DNA of 64,000 nucleotides from Sporobolomyces roseus (Eukaryota > Basidiomycota > Microbotryomycetes > Sporidiobolales > Sporidiobolaceae): assembly GCA_016617785.1 (NCBI GenBank), contig JADILM010000007.1, forward strand, positions 62,001-126,000, read 5' to 3'. This document shows, piece by piece, positions 22,223 to 34,675 of the stretch (within the stretch, counting starts at the first letter, position 1; the number at the start of each line of letters is the position of its first letter). The notes under the pieces are model-generated. The model worked only from the letters and a program-made list of their open reading frames with translations. It did no database searches and had not been told where the DNA came from. The position numbers were made by a program, and so were the translations under genes.

Positions 22223-22716
22223 TGTCTCGCGGATGAAGGTGTGGTGAAAAACGAGTGTGAGGATGTCGAGTGAACGAACGAAGAGGAAACGCGAGGATTA
22301 GCGTTGTCGAGTTAGCTGAGAGGCCAAGTAGTAGATGTATGGATTGTGACTGGAGAACAAGAGAGAAAGAGAAAATGAAAGGAAGGAAACGCGAAAACGA
22401 CGAACCCCTGGCATTCGAAAATTCGCAGGAATTATTCCATCGGTCGAAGAACAGCTGAGATCGTAACGCAAGGGGTCACAAAGAAAGCTTCGACGCAGGC
22501 TGTTGCGCACTCGCTTCGAGGGTTAAGGAAAGGAAAGAGAGCAGATTATCGCTGAGAAAAGTCATTTTCGTTATGCCTTCGCAATTCTCCCAAGGAACGT
22601 GTTCGTTACGTTCCGGAAGGTGTACAGTACAGACGTTCTAACGGCGGGTATCTACGGCTTGTGCAAGATTAGAGAGTTACTATTCTGGGGCAATTTCCTC
22701 GACATTCTATATCCGA
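22223..22716. other. intergenic region
   Basis: 494 bp between the start codon of the GPI-type gene and the stop of the CID gene. No gene seen; it should contain the GPI-type gene promoter. Confidence 0.4.
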
Positions 22717-25700
22717 TCATTCTTGATAGTAACCCTCAGGAGCAGTCATGTAAGCTCCTCCGTAGTCTTCTCCATCTGGGAAGTAAAACTCGTCTTCTGG
22801 TCCTGGATCTGTCGATTCTGGAGGTTGTTGTCCTAAGATCGCACCGTTGTTCGACGAATTGACGACCATTCCTCCGTTTCCTTCTCCATTTCCTCCCATC
22901 CCCGTGATCCCTCCCATTCCGCCCATTCCACTCATCCCTCCCATCCCACTCATACCGTTCATCATCATCATCATTCCCTGCATACCCTGCATCTGACCTT
23001 CCCCTCCTCCCACGTTCGCATTCGCCCACCCAAACATTGCAACAGCGCTAGGAACGCACATACTAGCTATCTCCGACATCTGTGGCCATTCTCCCCTCAT
23101 CTTCTGAGCGACGAAGAATGGGTGTCCCTCTCGTAAGACGGCGACGAAGGACGACCAGGATTGAGGATTCGAAGCTGAGAAAGTTGCGGGGTTGAAAGGT
23201 GCGACGGGCTCGGAGAGTGCTGGGATAGGTGCAGGTATGCTCGAAGGAGTGGGGACTGAAGGAACGAAAGGACGTTTGAAGGGAGGTTCGGAAGAGGGAG
23301 AGGAGTCTTCGAGAGGACGAGTCGAAGGAGTTGGGTTCGACTCGACGAATGCGGACGAAGTAGAAGGGGCGGGGAGGTTAGGTGCAGAGGGAGAAGTGGA
23401 TCGTTCGGGAATCGAGGGTCGAGCTTCGGGAAGAGGAGCTCTCGCGTCGACGGGAAGGGGAGGTCTTGAGCCAGGAGGGACGACAGTCGGTGGAGCAGGC
23501 GGAGGATAAGACGTAGAGCCAGGGAAGTGACCTCCTTCAGTTCCGTAGAGATCGTCTTCTTGTCCAGCTAACCCATGATCTGCATCTTCTCCCCAACTTT
23601 CCTCAGCTCCCCAACTCCTCCCTCCTTGTTGTCCTCCACTATGCCTTCGATCTCCTCCAGCCTCGTATTGATGTCGATCGTTTCCACCGCGTTGATCTTG
23701 CCTTCGATAATCTTGATGGTCATCTTCGAATCTTCGCTTCTGTCCATTCCCAAATCGATTCCCTTCGTTGTTTTCTCTGAATCCTCCTCGATCACCTCCC
23801 CTATTCCCATATCCCTCCTGGTAGTTTCTTCGAGGTTCAAAGTCCCCATCACGTCTCCCTCCGTCTCTCCCTCCGTTCCTCCTCTCGAAATCACCTCGAT
23901 CTCGATTTCCTCCTCTGAACCCATCATTCCGGTCCCGATCGAATCCTCCGCCTCTGTTCTGATCTCTGTTCCCTGCATTATAGCCGCCTCTCTGATCTCT
24001 CTGCTCAAATCCCCTTCTCTCTTCGAAGCCACCTCTTTGTTCGAATCCTCGATTCGATCCCTCATCGAATCTGCCTCTTCCACCATCTCCCCTGAAGCCT
24101 TCGTCTCTTCGAGGAGGAGGGTAATCTCCAAATGATCCGTTGCGAGGAGGAGAACGCTGTCGATCCAAAGGAGGAGGTCGGTTCTGGTCGGGAGCGGTTC
24201 CCTGCAGTAATGCTAGTCGAGAGGGATCGATCTTTCCTACTGCAGGAGGATACGATGAAGCGGAGTTGTAGGAGTTCGATGGGTTGGAATCGGAGGGGAA
24301 CGGGTAAGAAGGTGCTGAGGAGGAAGAGGGAGCGGATTGAGAGTAATTCGAATTCGGTGGTGGAGGTGGTGGGAAAGCGCTAGCTCTGTTGGAATCACGA
24401 ATAATCGATGTCAATTTGGGCTCTTTCTATCCGGCTCGAAATAGCTGCAGAAGAGAGAGAAAGGAAGCTCACCCTCCTTGAGCCTCTGCCAAAACTCTTC
24501 GAATGGTCTCTTCCTCCTCCTCTCGCTTCTTCTGTTCGATCGCCGCTTGACTCAGCTCAGGTTGTGCAGAAGCTTGTAGCAAAGCAAGGACATTTGCTGG
24601 AATTGAAGTGCCTGAACCGGTTGAATCCAATGGCGTTGTTGAGGATGGAGGTGGTGGTCTTAAACCTGTATTTCGACCCGCAAAGCGCAGGAAAAGATTC
24701 AGTACGGTATTCTCTACGATGACTCGCGCTTTGGGTTGTTTGAAGAGAAAGAGAAAGAGAGGAAGAACGTATTTTTTGGGGGATTGCATTGCGAATCGAC
24801 TGAAATGACTGAACAACGGCTACGCAATTCGGTTCTGGTTCGCCGACTAGATCGTGAAGATGTTCGGATCCCGACTCGTCCGCGAAATGACGGATTGGAT
24901 TGGATTGGATGAAGGGGAAGAGGGAAAGAAGGCGAGAGGAGGGTAGGGAAAGATGGAGGCGGAAGAGGAATGGAGATTTACCTGGACTGGCCGAAGGCCC
25001 TCCTGGGGACATAGCTGGAGCGACTGGACTCAATCCCATCGACGTTGTCGTACTCTTGCCGTTCGAAGTTGAGGTTGAGGAACTCGTCGCGGCGAGAAGT
25101 TTGTTACCGAGGCGAGCTAGAGCTGATGAGCTGAACGTTCCAGCTTTCGTCCAAATATCGAGTACTTTGCGAACCTTTTCCTGTAATGGGGAAGCGAGTG
25201 GTTGAGTACATGGTGAGGTAACCGAAACAATCGAGGGAACGAGCGAGAGAAGATGAGAAACTTACGCGATGTTCTGCTGTTGCATTCTCCCAAACATCCA
25301 ATACAATCTTACTCAAGATCCCTTCCAGCTTCTTCAAGAAACTCCCATAAGTTCCGACTTCTCCCACAGGTCCATCTTTCGGCGTTGTACTTCCCTCTTC
25401 TGGTTCTTTCGATTTGCCTTGCTTCTTGTACTTCGATCTTGCACCTCTAGCGATAGCGTCGATCAGGTAGAGCGAAGTTAGCTTGTGAGTTGAAGAGGCT
25501 TTTTTGTGTTGTCGATAGAGAATCGTGATCAAACTCGTGTCCGACTGTGAGAGAAGGGTATCATGCTATGAGTGATCTGAGGACATACTCAAGCGGTCCC
25601 GTACTCACGGCAACGTTATCCAAAGCGAGTTTAACGATTGAATCGACTGCTGAGGAAGAGAGTTTGTTCTTGTTGATGACAGCCTTCACTTGCGAATCCA

Positions 25701-25773
25701 ACGCCTGTAGAGAGATCGTGTGAGTACTGTCTAGGCTTGTGAGGTGTTCTCTACTCACCTCGAGCGATGTCAT
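22717..25773 (-). CDS. CID-domain RNA-processing protein with RGG-rich tail (SCAF/Nrd1/Rtt103-like)
   Basis: Predicted to bind the phosphorylated C-terminal domain of RNA polymerase II and couple transcription to RNA processing or termination. Starts at ATG 25773 with a five-residue exon (MTSLE), then exons spelling the CID: ALDSQVKAVINKNKLSSSAV, DSIVKLALDNVA, SDTSLITILYRQHKKASSTH, KLTSLYLIDAIARGARSKYK, then SFLKKLEGILSKIVLDVWEN and EKVRKVLDIWTKAGTF. After a Ser/Thr/Gly linker and a charged helix (EQKKREEEEETIRRVLAEAQ), a long last exon contains a Pro-rich part, an Arg/Gly/Asp-rich region with many RGG, DRG and NRG repeats, a second Pro/Ser part and a Met/Gly-rich end. I do not see an RRM, unlike Nrd1/Seb1/SCAF4-8. 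The RGG region is a plausible RNA-binding substitute. TGA at 22717-22719. Confidence 0.85.
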
Positions 25774-26195
25774 GTTGAAGAGTGGTTGGCCGGAGTCGAA
25801 AAAGTTTCGTGTCAATCGTACTCTGGACCCAGAACTGCTGCTCAGTAGGAACGCTTTCAAAGAGGTTTCACTCAACAGGAAGGGACTGCACAGACTAAAA
25901 CCCTCGCTCTTGCTCTCGCTCGCCGGCTCTGTCTCGTTTGAGGTTTCGCTTCGTTGTTAGCCGCCTCACATCTCTCCAGGCTTCCGAGTCTCCCGGTTCG
26001 CGATGGGATGGCATGTAGAGTCACAGGCATCGAGCATGCGTCAGCGCAAGCTCGCCCTGGCGTTTGGAGCTCGAGATTCTCCGATTTTTCTGTTTCGATT
26101 CTTTCGCACTTCACTCTGTCTCGCAGGGAAGGGTTCGGGAGCAAACGACTACATCAACGCACAACAGTGACAGTAAATGAGACGGCACTAATTGA
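25774..26195. other. intergenic region
   Basis: 422 bp between the CID gene start codon and the stop of the next F-box gene. Arg/Ser/Leu-rich open frames on both strands are not convincing. It likely contains the CID gene promoter. Confidence 0.35.
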
Positions 26196-27706
26196 CTACT
26201 TGACGACTATCTTCCAGACCCTGCCTACAGCAAGCTTATTCATTTTCTCCTTGACTTTCTCCTCTCTCACCTTTCGCAACTCCATCCGACGCTTGTTATG
26301 CTGAGACCTCTTCCGTACCTGTGCTCGCTCTGCTCTGAGTACTTCCAGCGCCTCGATGATTTCCCCTTCGATCACTACCCCAACCCGATTCGCAGCTTCC
26401 AACAAGTCAACGAGTTTCCCCTCCATCATATCGATATCGACTCTACTCGCGACCCAGCCATCCTCCTCCAGCGTTGGAGCTAGTTGATTCTGATTACTAG
26501 AACTTGAGACAAACGCAATTCCTCTTTGTCCGACTAATTCTGCTTTCACGTGCGAATCGCACGGGTTGGTGAGGTCGAGAGTGATCTGACGAAGAAGGTG
26601 ATGTCGATTACGATCTTCGACAAAGAGTCGATAAAGGGAGTGGAAGGTTTCCGCATCTGGTCGACCAAGATGGAGGGAGCGAAGGTTAAGAAGTTGAGGA
26701 ATCATTTGATCAAGATTGTAGCAGGTCAATCCGAGGTGGAGGTGTTCAAGAGAGGTGAATCGATTGAAGGCGGGGTAGCGAGAGAGGTCGAGAGGCCTCC
26801 CGAAAGACGAGCATTCGGATGAGATGCTGAGTGACTTGAGACGAGGCGGAAGGAATGGAACAACGTTTTCGAAGAATCGGATTCGAGTCAGGTTATCGGG
26901 GTATCTCCCACACGAGAGGCCGGAAAGTGTAAGATGGAGGAGAGATGGACAGCGATTGATGATTTCGGGGATTGACCAAGATTCGAAAGCGTCGGGTCCG
27001 TCGAGGGCAAGGCATTCAACCTGCTTGAGTACGAGATCCTCGTCATTGAACTCGTAGTCGGAAGGGTCCTCCCCTCTCCTCCTCCTGGAGAGCCATTGAG
27101 TCAAGGTGAGGGACTTGAGCGAAGGCAGTTTGGCGAGGAAGGAGAACACGACGGGGACGTCAACGAGAGGAATGCTACGGAGTATATTTGGCGGGTTGAG
27201 AGTGACCTGAGTGAGGTGTCTCCAATCCGACGAATCCACTCGATCGATATTTGGGGCACCACCAAAAACTGCAGCGACGAAATCAGAGGCCGTCCCCGTC
27301 AACTCTAGGAACTCGAGACGAGGTATGGTGGTGACGATGGATCTAAGCTTCTGGTTCCCGAGTTCGTCGACCTCCGTGCCTTGAAAGGGGACTGATTCGA
27401 TGAGGTGGACTCTTCGAGTGACCTTGTTGTAATCTGCGAGCGTTGCGAGTTGATTTGGCGAGCCGTCTAGCTTGTCATCCAGAGTGATCGATCGGAAGAT
27501 GCTCTGATAGTAGTAAGGGAGGAGTCGTTTCGAGAGGGGGCCGGATGGCGAAGGTTCGCCGAGAGGGTAAGCGATGTCGAAGATCCAGGCGATGAGTTCG
27601 GGAGGTAGGGAAGAGAAGTAGTCGCGAGTCTATAGAAAAGCGGAGAGACGTCAATACAGCTCTTATTGGGCGAGGAAGAGGAGAGCGACTTTACGAGAGA
27701 ACGCAT
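26196..27706 (-). CDS. F-box/LRR-like protein
   Basis: Two exons: 27706-27695 encodes only MRSL, then 27629-26196 carries the rest, about 481 residues. The F-box motif follows the junction at once (DYFSSLPPELIAWIFDIAYP), then GPLSKRLLPYYYQSIFR, matching the order of other family members (LPNELL...FDLAYS...GALSKHLLPF). The rest is irregular leucine-rich repeats (LPSLKSLTLTQWL, CPSLLHLTLSGLSC, LLNLRSLHLG). A basic stretch (RKRSQHNKRRMELRKVREE) ends the protein. The role as an SCF substrate adaptor is inferred from the motif only. It is transcribed head to head with another family member at 28342. Confidence 0.72.
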
Positions 27707-28341
27707 ATCGCTCGTTTGTTCAATTTATGGATGAGAGGGAGTTACTTGAGGCGATGAGTAGGTTACGATATGTTGAGTAAACAGGAGAGGGAAAGAAGCA
27801 GAAAGAAGAGGAGTCTCGAGAGTCTCCTTTGATTCGTCGCGTTGATTCGCAGGAAATTTTGGAGGGGAGGGGTCAACCTTCTGGAGTCGCGCGTGACATA
27901 TCGCTAACTTCATGCGAGTATCACTCGACATATCTGGTTGATGAATACCCTTTAAAGCGTAGCATTGAACAGACGAAGAAACGAGAACGAGTTTGCGAAA
28001 ACCGCCTTTTGACAATCTGTCGAGCAGCAAATGATCAGCTTGAAAGTATCCAGATCAATAAAAATACATCTCACATACCTGCAGCACTGTCCAGCTGTAT
28101 CGCTCTGCTCGAATAGAGCTGTTTCGAAGCGTCGAACAAATCGAAGAAGAGGAGAGCGAGTCCGCCTCGTAGGACCATAGGTTCGTTTGTGACCACTTTC
28201 TGAGAAGTCTCTTAGCGTCTGAGAGCGGTCGTTGAGCATATCCGAGTTGTCGAGGTGAAGTGGGAGAGCCAAAAAGATCGAGCAGCTCCTCTCCTTCTTA
28301 CACCTCACAACTCGACTCAAAGCTAGCTTGAACCAGCTCGA
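27707..28341. promoter_or_regulatory. divergent promoter between two F-box genes
   Basis: 635 bp between outward-facing start codons. The last 60 bp before ATG 28342 are nearly identical to the sequence before the ATG of the F-box gene at 46670-48292 (shared blocks CTCTCCTTCTTACA, TCACAACTCGACTC and AAGCTAGCTTG). The conserved block includes the likely core promoter or leader. Confidence 0.5.
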
Positions 28342-29941
28342 ATGACCTCAGTAGATCTCATCAGAGATTTGGTAAGCCTCTCCCAGCTTACTCTCGCTCT
28401 CCTCGCTGTTGCTGAACCTTTCCCCTCTTGCGTCAGTCAACTTTGAATCAAACGACCGATACACAGGCAGAGACCAGCATGAAGATAGTAGAAGATCATC
28501 AGATAGCTCACAAGGTAAGCTCCTTCCAGCCCTCCAATCTCTCCGAGCGTCACTCAACCCGAATTCCCCCCCTCAGATCGATCGACTTTCCCTCCTCCCA
28601 AACGAACTCCTCGATCACATCTTCGACCTCGCCTACTCCAGCGATACCCCTTCGACCGGTGCCCTATCGAAACATCTTCTTCCCTTTCACATCACGGGAA
28701 TCTATCGCCAAATCTTCCTCACGAAACGCGAGAGTATCAACATGCTTATCGATAGGATCAAGAGCTCGCCAGATTCAGGGAAGCTTGTGCAGCACCTACG
28801 TCTTCACAGGGCGCCTCGCGTTAAAGTCTCGACCTTCAAGACCGTTGAGATCGATGAATTCTTCACTCGACTCGTTCGCCTCGAATGGCTCGACCTCGAC
28901 GATAATGATACCTATGGCGTCCTTGACGCTCTGTTAGCATCTTCAACCTCCCTCAGACGCCCTCGTCTTCGCCACATCACTTCTCCTGTCTCCCCCAACT
29001 TTCAACATCCGCTACTCGAATTCACCACCTTTCCAGCTCTTCGATCCCTATCTGTCATCGACTACAACAGTGACTATGGCGCGTTCGACACTTCCACCGT
29101 ACCACACCTTACACTCCTGACTCACCTCGAATTGAGCGGGTTCTACGCCGACGACCTTTCGATCGCCTCTTTCTGTAATCTCTGCCCTTCCCTCACGCAC
29201 CTCACACTAGAATGCGGCTCGCCGGCTTACTCCGACTTACTCAAACTACTCCCTCTCAATCTATCGAGACTCGACCTTGAGTGTCTAGGCCTCGAAGCCG
29301 ACGACCTCTGCGAACAACACCTCTCCCGCTTCACCCATCTTCAGCATCTCGTACTCGACGACGGAATGTTCACTAGCACCCTTCTCTCTCATCTCCTCGA
29401 ACTCCGTGCACTCGCAATACTCGAACTCGGTGCCGGACGAATCTCGACCAGCGAAATGAGCGACCTATTCAACAGAGTTCCAATTAATCGTCTCAAGCTG
29501 GATTTGACGAGAGGGGAAGTTGGTTATCGATTGGAAGTGGATGAGAATGGATCAGTAGGAGGAAGATGGGTACCAGGAGAGGGAAGGATGATAGCGGGAG
29601 ATTGGGTGATTCCGGAGTTTGATCTGCCGGGAAACGGAGGCTTTACAGTCGAAGGAGCTCGGGAGATGTTACAAGAGGCTGAGGAGATGGGGATCGAGGT
29701 CGAAGGTTCAATCATCAGAGCTATCGAAGTGATGGACGCTTATTACCTCGAAATCGCCAACATCGCCATCTATCGCTGCTCCAGAGACAAGACCTTCAAT
29801 CACTACTTGAATGTCCATACGCAAAACCTAGCGAATCGACTCCCTCCCCTCGCCCTCGACTCCCTCGACCCGTCCCGACTCAAGATTCGCAAGATACAGT
29901 TGGAGAAAGAGGGATGGTTCGCATTGACATTGGAGAATTGA
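28342..29941 (+). CDS. F-box/LRR-like protein
   Basis: Three exons, 28342-28371 (MTSVDLIRDL), 28437-28514 (26 residues, ending ...QIAHK) and 28577-29941, total about 490 residues. The third exon opens with the F-box motif IDRLSLLPNELLDHIFDLAY, then GALSKHLLPFHITGIYR. About 12 degenerate leucine-rich repeats follow (FPALRSLSVIDYN, CPSLTHLTLECGS, FTHLQHLVLDDGMF). The C-terminal signature block (GSIIRAIEVMDAYYLEIANI ... RLPPLALDSLDPSRL) is shared with the genes at 32948 and 46670. Exon sizes of the first two exons (30 and 78 nt) are identical to those of the gene at 46670-48292. Probable SCF adaptor by motif; target unknown. Confidence 0.78.
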
Positions 29942-30196
29942 TGTCGAGTACGCCGGAGCGATCTTGATGAGCAGACGTGCTTGAAATGAATGGCAGTACT
30001 GTCCTCTCGCACCTGACCGGAATCGCGAGATCCTTGAAACAGCCTTTCGACGATGAGGCGAATCTCGCACATGCCGCATTGAGCCACTTCCACTGTCACT
30101 AAATAAGTGTGAGGGAATCGTTCTCACAGTTTCGCAGGGAGAGAGAAGGAGAATATGCAAGTTGCGAATAAAATATAGACAAGGAGAAGTCGATTT

Positions 30197-32018
30197 CTAC
30201 AAGACTGAACCTCTTTCTTTCGACCATCTTTGCGACGACTTGATTTCCTCCAGGTTCTCCGATTCTCCGATCACATCTACTCGGTTAAGCACTTCAACCG
30301 CGACTTGAATACTCGTCCCGCTCCTCGAAATCCCTCCATCAACTCCCTTCTCTGAATCTACCCTCGACTTTCTGTCAAACAAAGCTGACCACCGTTTCTC
30401 GCCCAAGCCGGGTGAAATGAGCTTGTTCTCTGATGTCCGCTCGACCATTCTTCGACCTTGATCTTCGGCGGATTTCGTCGCCCAACATTGCCAGAGAAGG
30501 ATGCTTGCGGCGAGAATTGGTAAGATACTCGACATCCAGAAGTTGACGAAGACGTAACCTTGTGAAGTGACGAGTGGTCGAAGAGCGGCGTAGAGCGAGA
30601 TACCGAGAGAGAATCCGGCGATGAGGAGGAAGACAGAGAGAAGGATCAACAGGAACTGCGAAAGGTTCAGAGCGAGTGGTCAGCTCAAGTCGACAATCGT
30701 TTGCCAGAGCGAAGACAACATACCTTCCAAGTCCTTCTCACTCGATCTAGTAACTCCCGTCCTCGACCCGAATCCGATTCGATCAATTCTTGCTTAGCTT
30801 TTTGTATCAGTCGTCGAACCGAAGAGAGGTACATCGTGGTGATTGTCGAGAGAACGACGATCAACACTGCAGCTGAAGCAGCGTGGAATGCACTATGTGA
30901 CGGAAACGAATGAGTGAGCGAATCGAGAGGAAGGCACGGAGAAAGCTCGAAACTCACTATGTCGCTGTCCACAATCCTCTCGCATGATGGAACTGACCTT
31001 CGAGGTTTGAGAACAGAGGTATGAGGGGCAGTAGCGAGCTGAAGTCGAACACCGGAGATGGCTCCCACTCGGCGGATTTCTTGAGCAAATATCGATCAAT
31101 CTCATTGTAGGTGTCGACTCCGTGAGAGTAAGCTCTTCCGACGAGGATATCGAGAGGAAGGAAAGCTGAGAGATGGACTAGTGGCGTTGCGATTCCGACA
31201 AAGTTGCAAATCTTGACCCATCGAGTAAGGCGAAGACTGTTTCCCTCTGTACTGTGAAGGTGGACGATAAAGCTTGCTGCTAATGACCAGCAGATGAGCT
31301 CGCCGATGAACGCAGGGAATAGGCTGTGAGTCATGTAAATTTCAGTTCCGAAGAGGAGAAGCGTATGATTCGAACTGACTTGACGAGTAGGCCAACTAAA
31401 GTTTCGGTATAACGGTTCAGTCAGTGTTTGAAGAGCACTGGGCGATATCTAAAGACGCACAGTAGCCGTAGAACTTTGGGATCTTCATCCTGAGAGCGAG
31501 AATAACTCCATACAAAAGTACCTCGTACACTAAGAAAGAGGAAAACGATGATCAGTCTCTCGTCTCTGGCTTGGCATCTATCGTACGAGCAGCGGTGAGA
31601 GCAGCGAGGTAGAAGGGGATAGTTGGAAGCGAGAGAAGTTAAGAAACTGACGGGCTAGAGTTACGAGACCTGCCAAACCTCCGACGACTCCCAAATTTGG
31701 CTGTATGAGCGATTGACCCAACTGCCATCGAAACAGCCAGAATTGCTTCTGCCGCCATCGAATCAATAAGGAGAAGATGATGAGTATCACGCAGCTGTTG
31801 AGAAAACGAGTCAGTATCTGACGAGATTTAGGAAAAAGTGCGAGGACGTACACTCCCAAGAGACACATGATGAAGATCAACTGCATACGCGCTGTTGAGG
31901 AGAATTTGGGTAGGAAAGCCTCTTTGAGGAAGTTGGAGAGCCAGAGGTATGGATCGGTTGTCGGAGGAAGATGGGTGAGTTCCCAAAGTACCGCTTCAGC
32001 CGACGTCGTGTTGTCCAT
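30197..32018 (-). CDS. multi-pass (about 7-TM) membrane protein, unknown family, paralogue of 38450-40615
   Basis: Minus-strand multi-exon gene, ATG at 32018 (MDNTTSAEAVLWELTHLPPT), stop at 30197. Hydrophobic segments appear in order: QLIFIMCLLGVYVLALF; a second around GVVGGLAGLV/VYEVLLYGVILAL; FIGELICWSLAASFIVHLH; ICNFVGIATPLVHLSAFLP; FHAASAAVLIVVLSTITTMY; FLLILLSVFLLIAGFSLG; and FWMSSILPILAASILLW. A soluble charged tail of about 90 residues follows. Topology resembles a serpentine receptor with a short N-terminus and a cytosolic tail, but I see no STE2, STE3, cAMP-receptor or rhodopsin motif. The N-terminal pattern (M-D ... L-P-P ... QLI) and segment order match the gene at 38450-40615. Function unknown. 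Confidence 0.7.
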
Positions 32019-32947
32019 TGTGTACGCTCTCTCTTTCTAGGATTGACGAGCAGCTGAACTGAGGTGTAGTAGTAGTAGGAGAGAGGGCGGAAGACACCAA
32101 GCAAGAGGAGATGGATTCGACTAGGCCAAAGCGGAAGCGAAAGAGGTATCGGAGAGCATCAGAACGGTAAATGGGAGCGAGACAACACCTTTCGTCTGGA
32201 ACTGTTCGAGGTAGAGAGAGGAGTACGAAGGTCAGTTTGTACCGAGAAAAGAAGAAGTGAGAGGTGAGCGAAACTTGGAGCATTTCCGGAATCAGCAAGA
32301 TTTCGCACTCAACAAGTTCGAATTTTGATCCAGTTCCTTCAAATTTCGTTTCCTTCTCTCGCAGATCGCGAAGTAGAACATGAGCGATCTCTTCTAAGAT
32401 CTCAGGTAAGACCGGAATCTTCTTGTTTCTCGTTGCCGTAGTCGATTGCGATTCCATTTTCCGAAATTCAAGTTTTCGTTTCGAAGAGCAAGAACGAGCT
32501 GCTTTCTACATTCGTCGCTCTGCCTATATCGCTTTCGAGCTTGGAGTCGCTGCCGCTGTCTGTCGACACAGCGAGCGTAAGAACCTTAATTGAGACAGAG
32601 TTTAGTTTACTCTGCGAAGAGGTAGAACTCACTAGTCTGATCACATGCCGCTTCCGCTTCTGTACTAGATCTCTTCCAGCTTCCTGAACGCTCTCGCAGG
32701 ATCGAATCGCTCGTCGGGGTGAAGTTGTGAAGGTCGAATTGAGTGACGAGGGAAAGAGTTTGACAAGAGTTTCGAAGTCGTTTGTCGCGTATCGTATGGT
32801 CTAGTAGCTTGGGAAAGAGACTATCGGAGCTATTGAGCGAGTTGGACGAGTCGACCGAGATGGTAGAAGGGAGAGAAACTCGCTCCATCTTTTGATGTCT
32901 TCACTATTCTTGCTTCTCCTCCTACCGCTCTGGAACCAGCTCGAACC
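32019..32947. other. intergenic region with possible F-box-like remnants
   Basis: 929 bp between outward-facing start codons of the 7-TM gene and an F-box gene. Two minus-strand ATG frames are suggestive. One runs from 32457 (IPVLPEILEEIAHVLLRDL, F-box-like); joined through a GTTTCG...AACAG intron it ends at about 32121. The other, 32888-32607, contains SLFPKLLDHTIRDKRLRNSC, also F-box-like. Neither continues into repeats, so they may be fragments of lost genes or chance. Confidence 0.3.
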
Positions 32948-34675
32948 ATGCTAGAAGTAGATGAAGAACCTCCCGTAAGCTGCCCAGAGGTCCCCAATCT
33001 CTCGTCGTCGTTTGCTGACCCTGTCATTCTCGATCAGTCAACTCGCTCAAGGGAATCGTTGGAAGGAAGTGAACCTGATCAAGAAGTGCTAGAGACTCAA
33101 GAAGAGACCATGAAGGTGAGTTCCGCTTGATTCGGGTTTATTCCTCGTCGTACTCAAATCTTCTCTCTCACCCCTCAGATCGATCGACTTTCCCTCCTCC
33201 CGAATGAACTCCTCGACCACATCTTCGACCTTGCTCACCCCATCTATAGTCGCTCTAGAGGCGCCTTATCGAAACGCCTCTTGCCTTTCCACCTATTCGG
33301 CATCTATCGCCGCATCCAACTTTACAAGGGTTCAAGATTCGTTACCTTGATCGAATGCGTGCGACGCAATCCAGGCCTAGGCGCTATGATCGAGATTCTC
33401 CATCTCGACATTTATACTGTATCGGATCACTCAGATCCAGTCGAGGAACTCGGATGGTTTTACTCGCATCTCCCTCGAGTTACCGAAATCAATATCACTG
33501 GTCGCTTAGCTGCCCCTCTCGCCTTCCGCAAGCCCTTCCTCGTACCCTGGAGCTCCGTTCTGCCTCATCTTCGTACCCTCACGACCCCTTTCTTCTCGAT
33601 TTACCATTATCCCTTTCGCTCCTTTGCAAGTTCGACCTCCTTGCGACACCTTCACATCACGGGATTCAACCTCCAAGATGAGCCAGGTACCTTCTACCTC
33701 GACAATGGTAGTCTCTCCATTCTCGACACTCTCGAGATCGACGGCGACTCGGCAGAACATCCTCTGGTCTCAAAATTCTGTCAGACGTGCCCGAGATTAG
33801 TGAATCTCGCTCTTTCCACGTGCAATCCGGAGTACCGGACAATTGTTTCCTCCCTATCAGACCACTTGACCCATCTCTTCCTCTGGAACAAGGATCACTC
33901 GTCCGATCACGCTTTCGTCGACCACTTCCTGCCCAGATTCCCAAACCTCGTTCAACTCGCTCTCGGATCGGATCTCTTCTCGCAGAACGTCACACAACAC
34001 CTCGCTTCACTCGCTTCGTTGAAGTCGCTCAAGTTGGGAAAAGGTCTGTTCAACGCACAAGAAATGATCTCGCTCATCACTGATTTTGATGGTTTCGGCG
34101 AACTCGAATACCTATATCTCGATACGATGGACGGGGTCATTGGAGAACGAATCGTACCGCAGTACGGATGGCAACGCAAGACTTGGTATCGTCCAGAAGA
34201 CGATTATTGGGAAGATTGGTACGCACCAGAATTTACGGATGATTGGGGTGTTTTCAGTCTCGAGGACGCGAAGGAGTTGGTCGATACAGCAGAAGAGCAC
34301 GGTGTCAAGGTTGATGGTGATCTGATCGGAGCGATCGTGACGACGGAGCTCTATCACTACGAAGTCTCCAATCTCGCAATCTTGCGCTCGTATTTCGACG
34401 CAGATCTCTCTTACGTCGACACCCTTCATGCTGACGACGCACTCAACCTTCGCCTTCCGCCTCTCGACCTCGATAATCTCGATCCGAATAATCTACAGTT
34501 AGTCAAACGAGAACCACCTGAGGATGACTGGGTAGTGTACAACTTTAACCTATCGCTCAAGAATCGAGACAGCTCCGAGAGTGATGTAGAAGATGGAGGG
34601 AAAAAGGAAGTAGTGAATTGTGACTTGGTTTACGACAAGGAAGAGGACCGGTTCGAAATTCTGTGGAAGTTGTGA
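32948..34675 (+). CDS. F-box/LRR-like protein
   Basis: Two exons, 32948-33115 (56 residues, acidic and Ser-rich) and 33179-34675, total about 554 residues. The intron ends CCCCTCAG directly before the F-box motif IDRLSLLPNELLDHIFDLAH, the same junction as in the genes at 28342 and 46670. Then GALSKRLLPFHLFGIYRRI and leucine-rich repeats (SSTSLRHLHITGFN, CPRLVNLALSTCN, FPNLVQLALGSDLF). The C-terminal block VDGDLIGAIVTTELYHYEVS ... RLPPLDLDNLDPNNL is conserved. It then continues about 50 residues past the end of its paralogues in an acidic tail. Likely SCF-type adaptor by motif. Confidence 0.76.

Noticed and set aside
23575..24135. Long + strand frame opposite the CID gene.
   Set aside because: It is the reverse reading of the Arg/Gly/Asp repeat region and has no features of its own.
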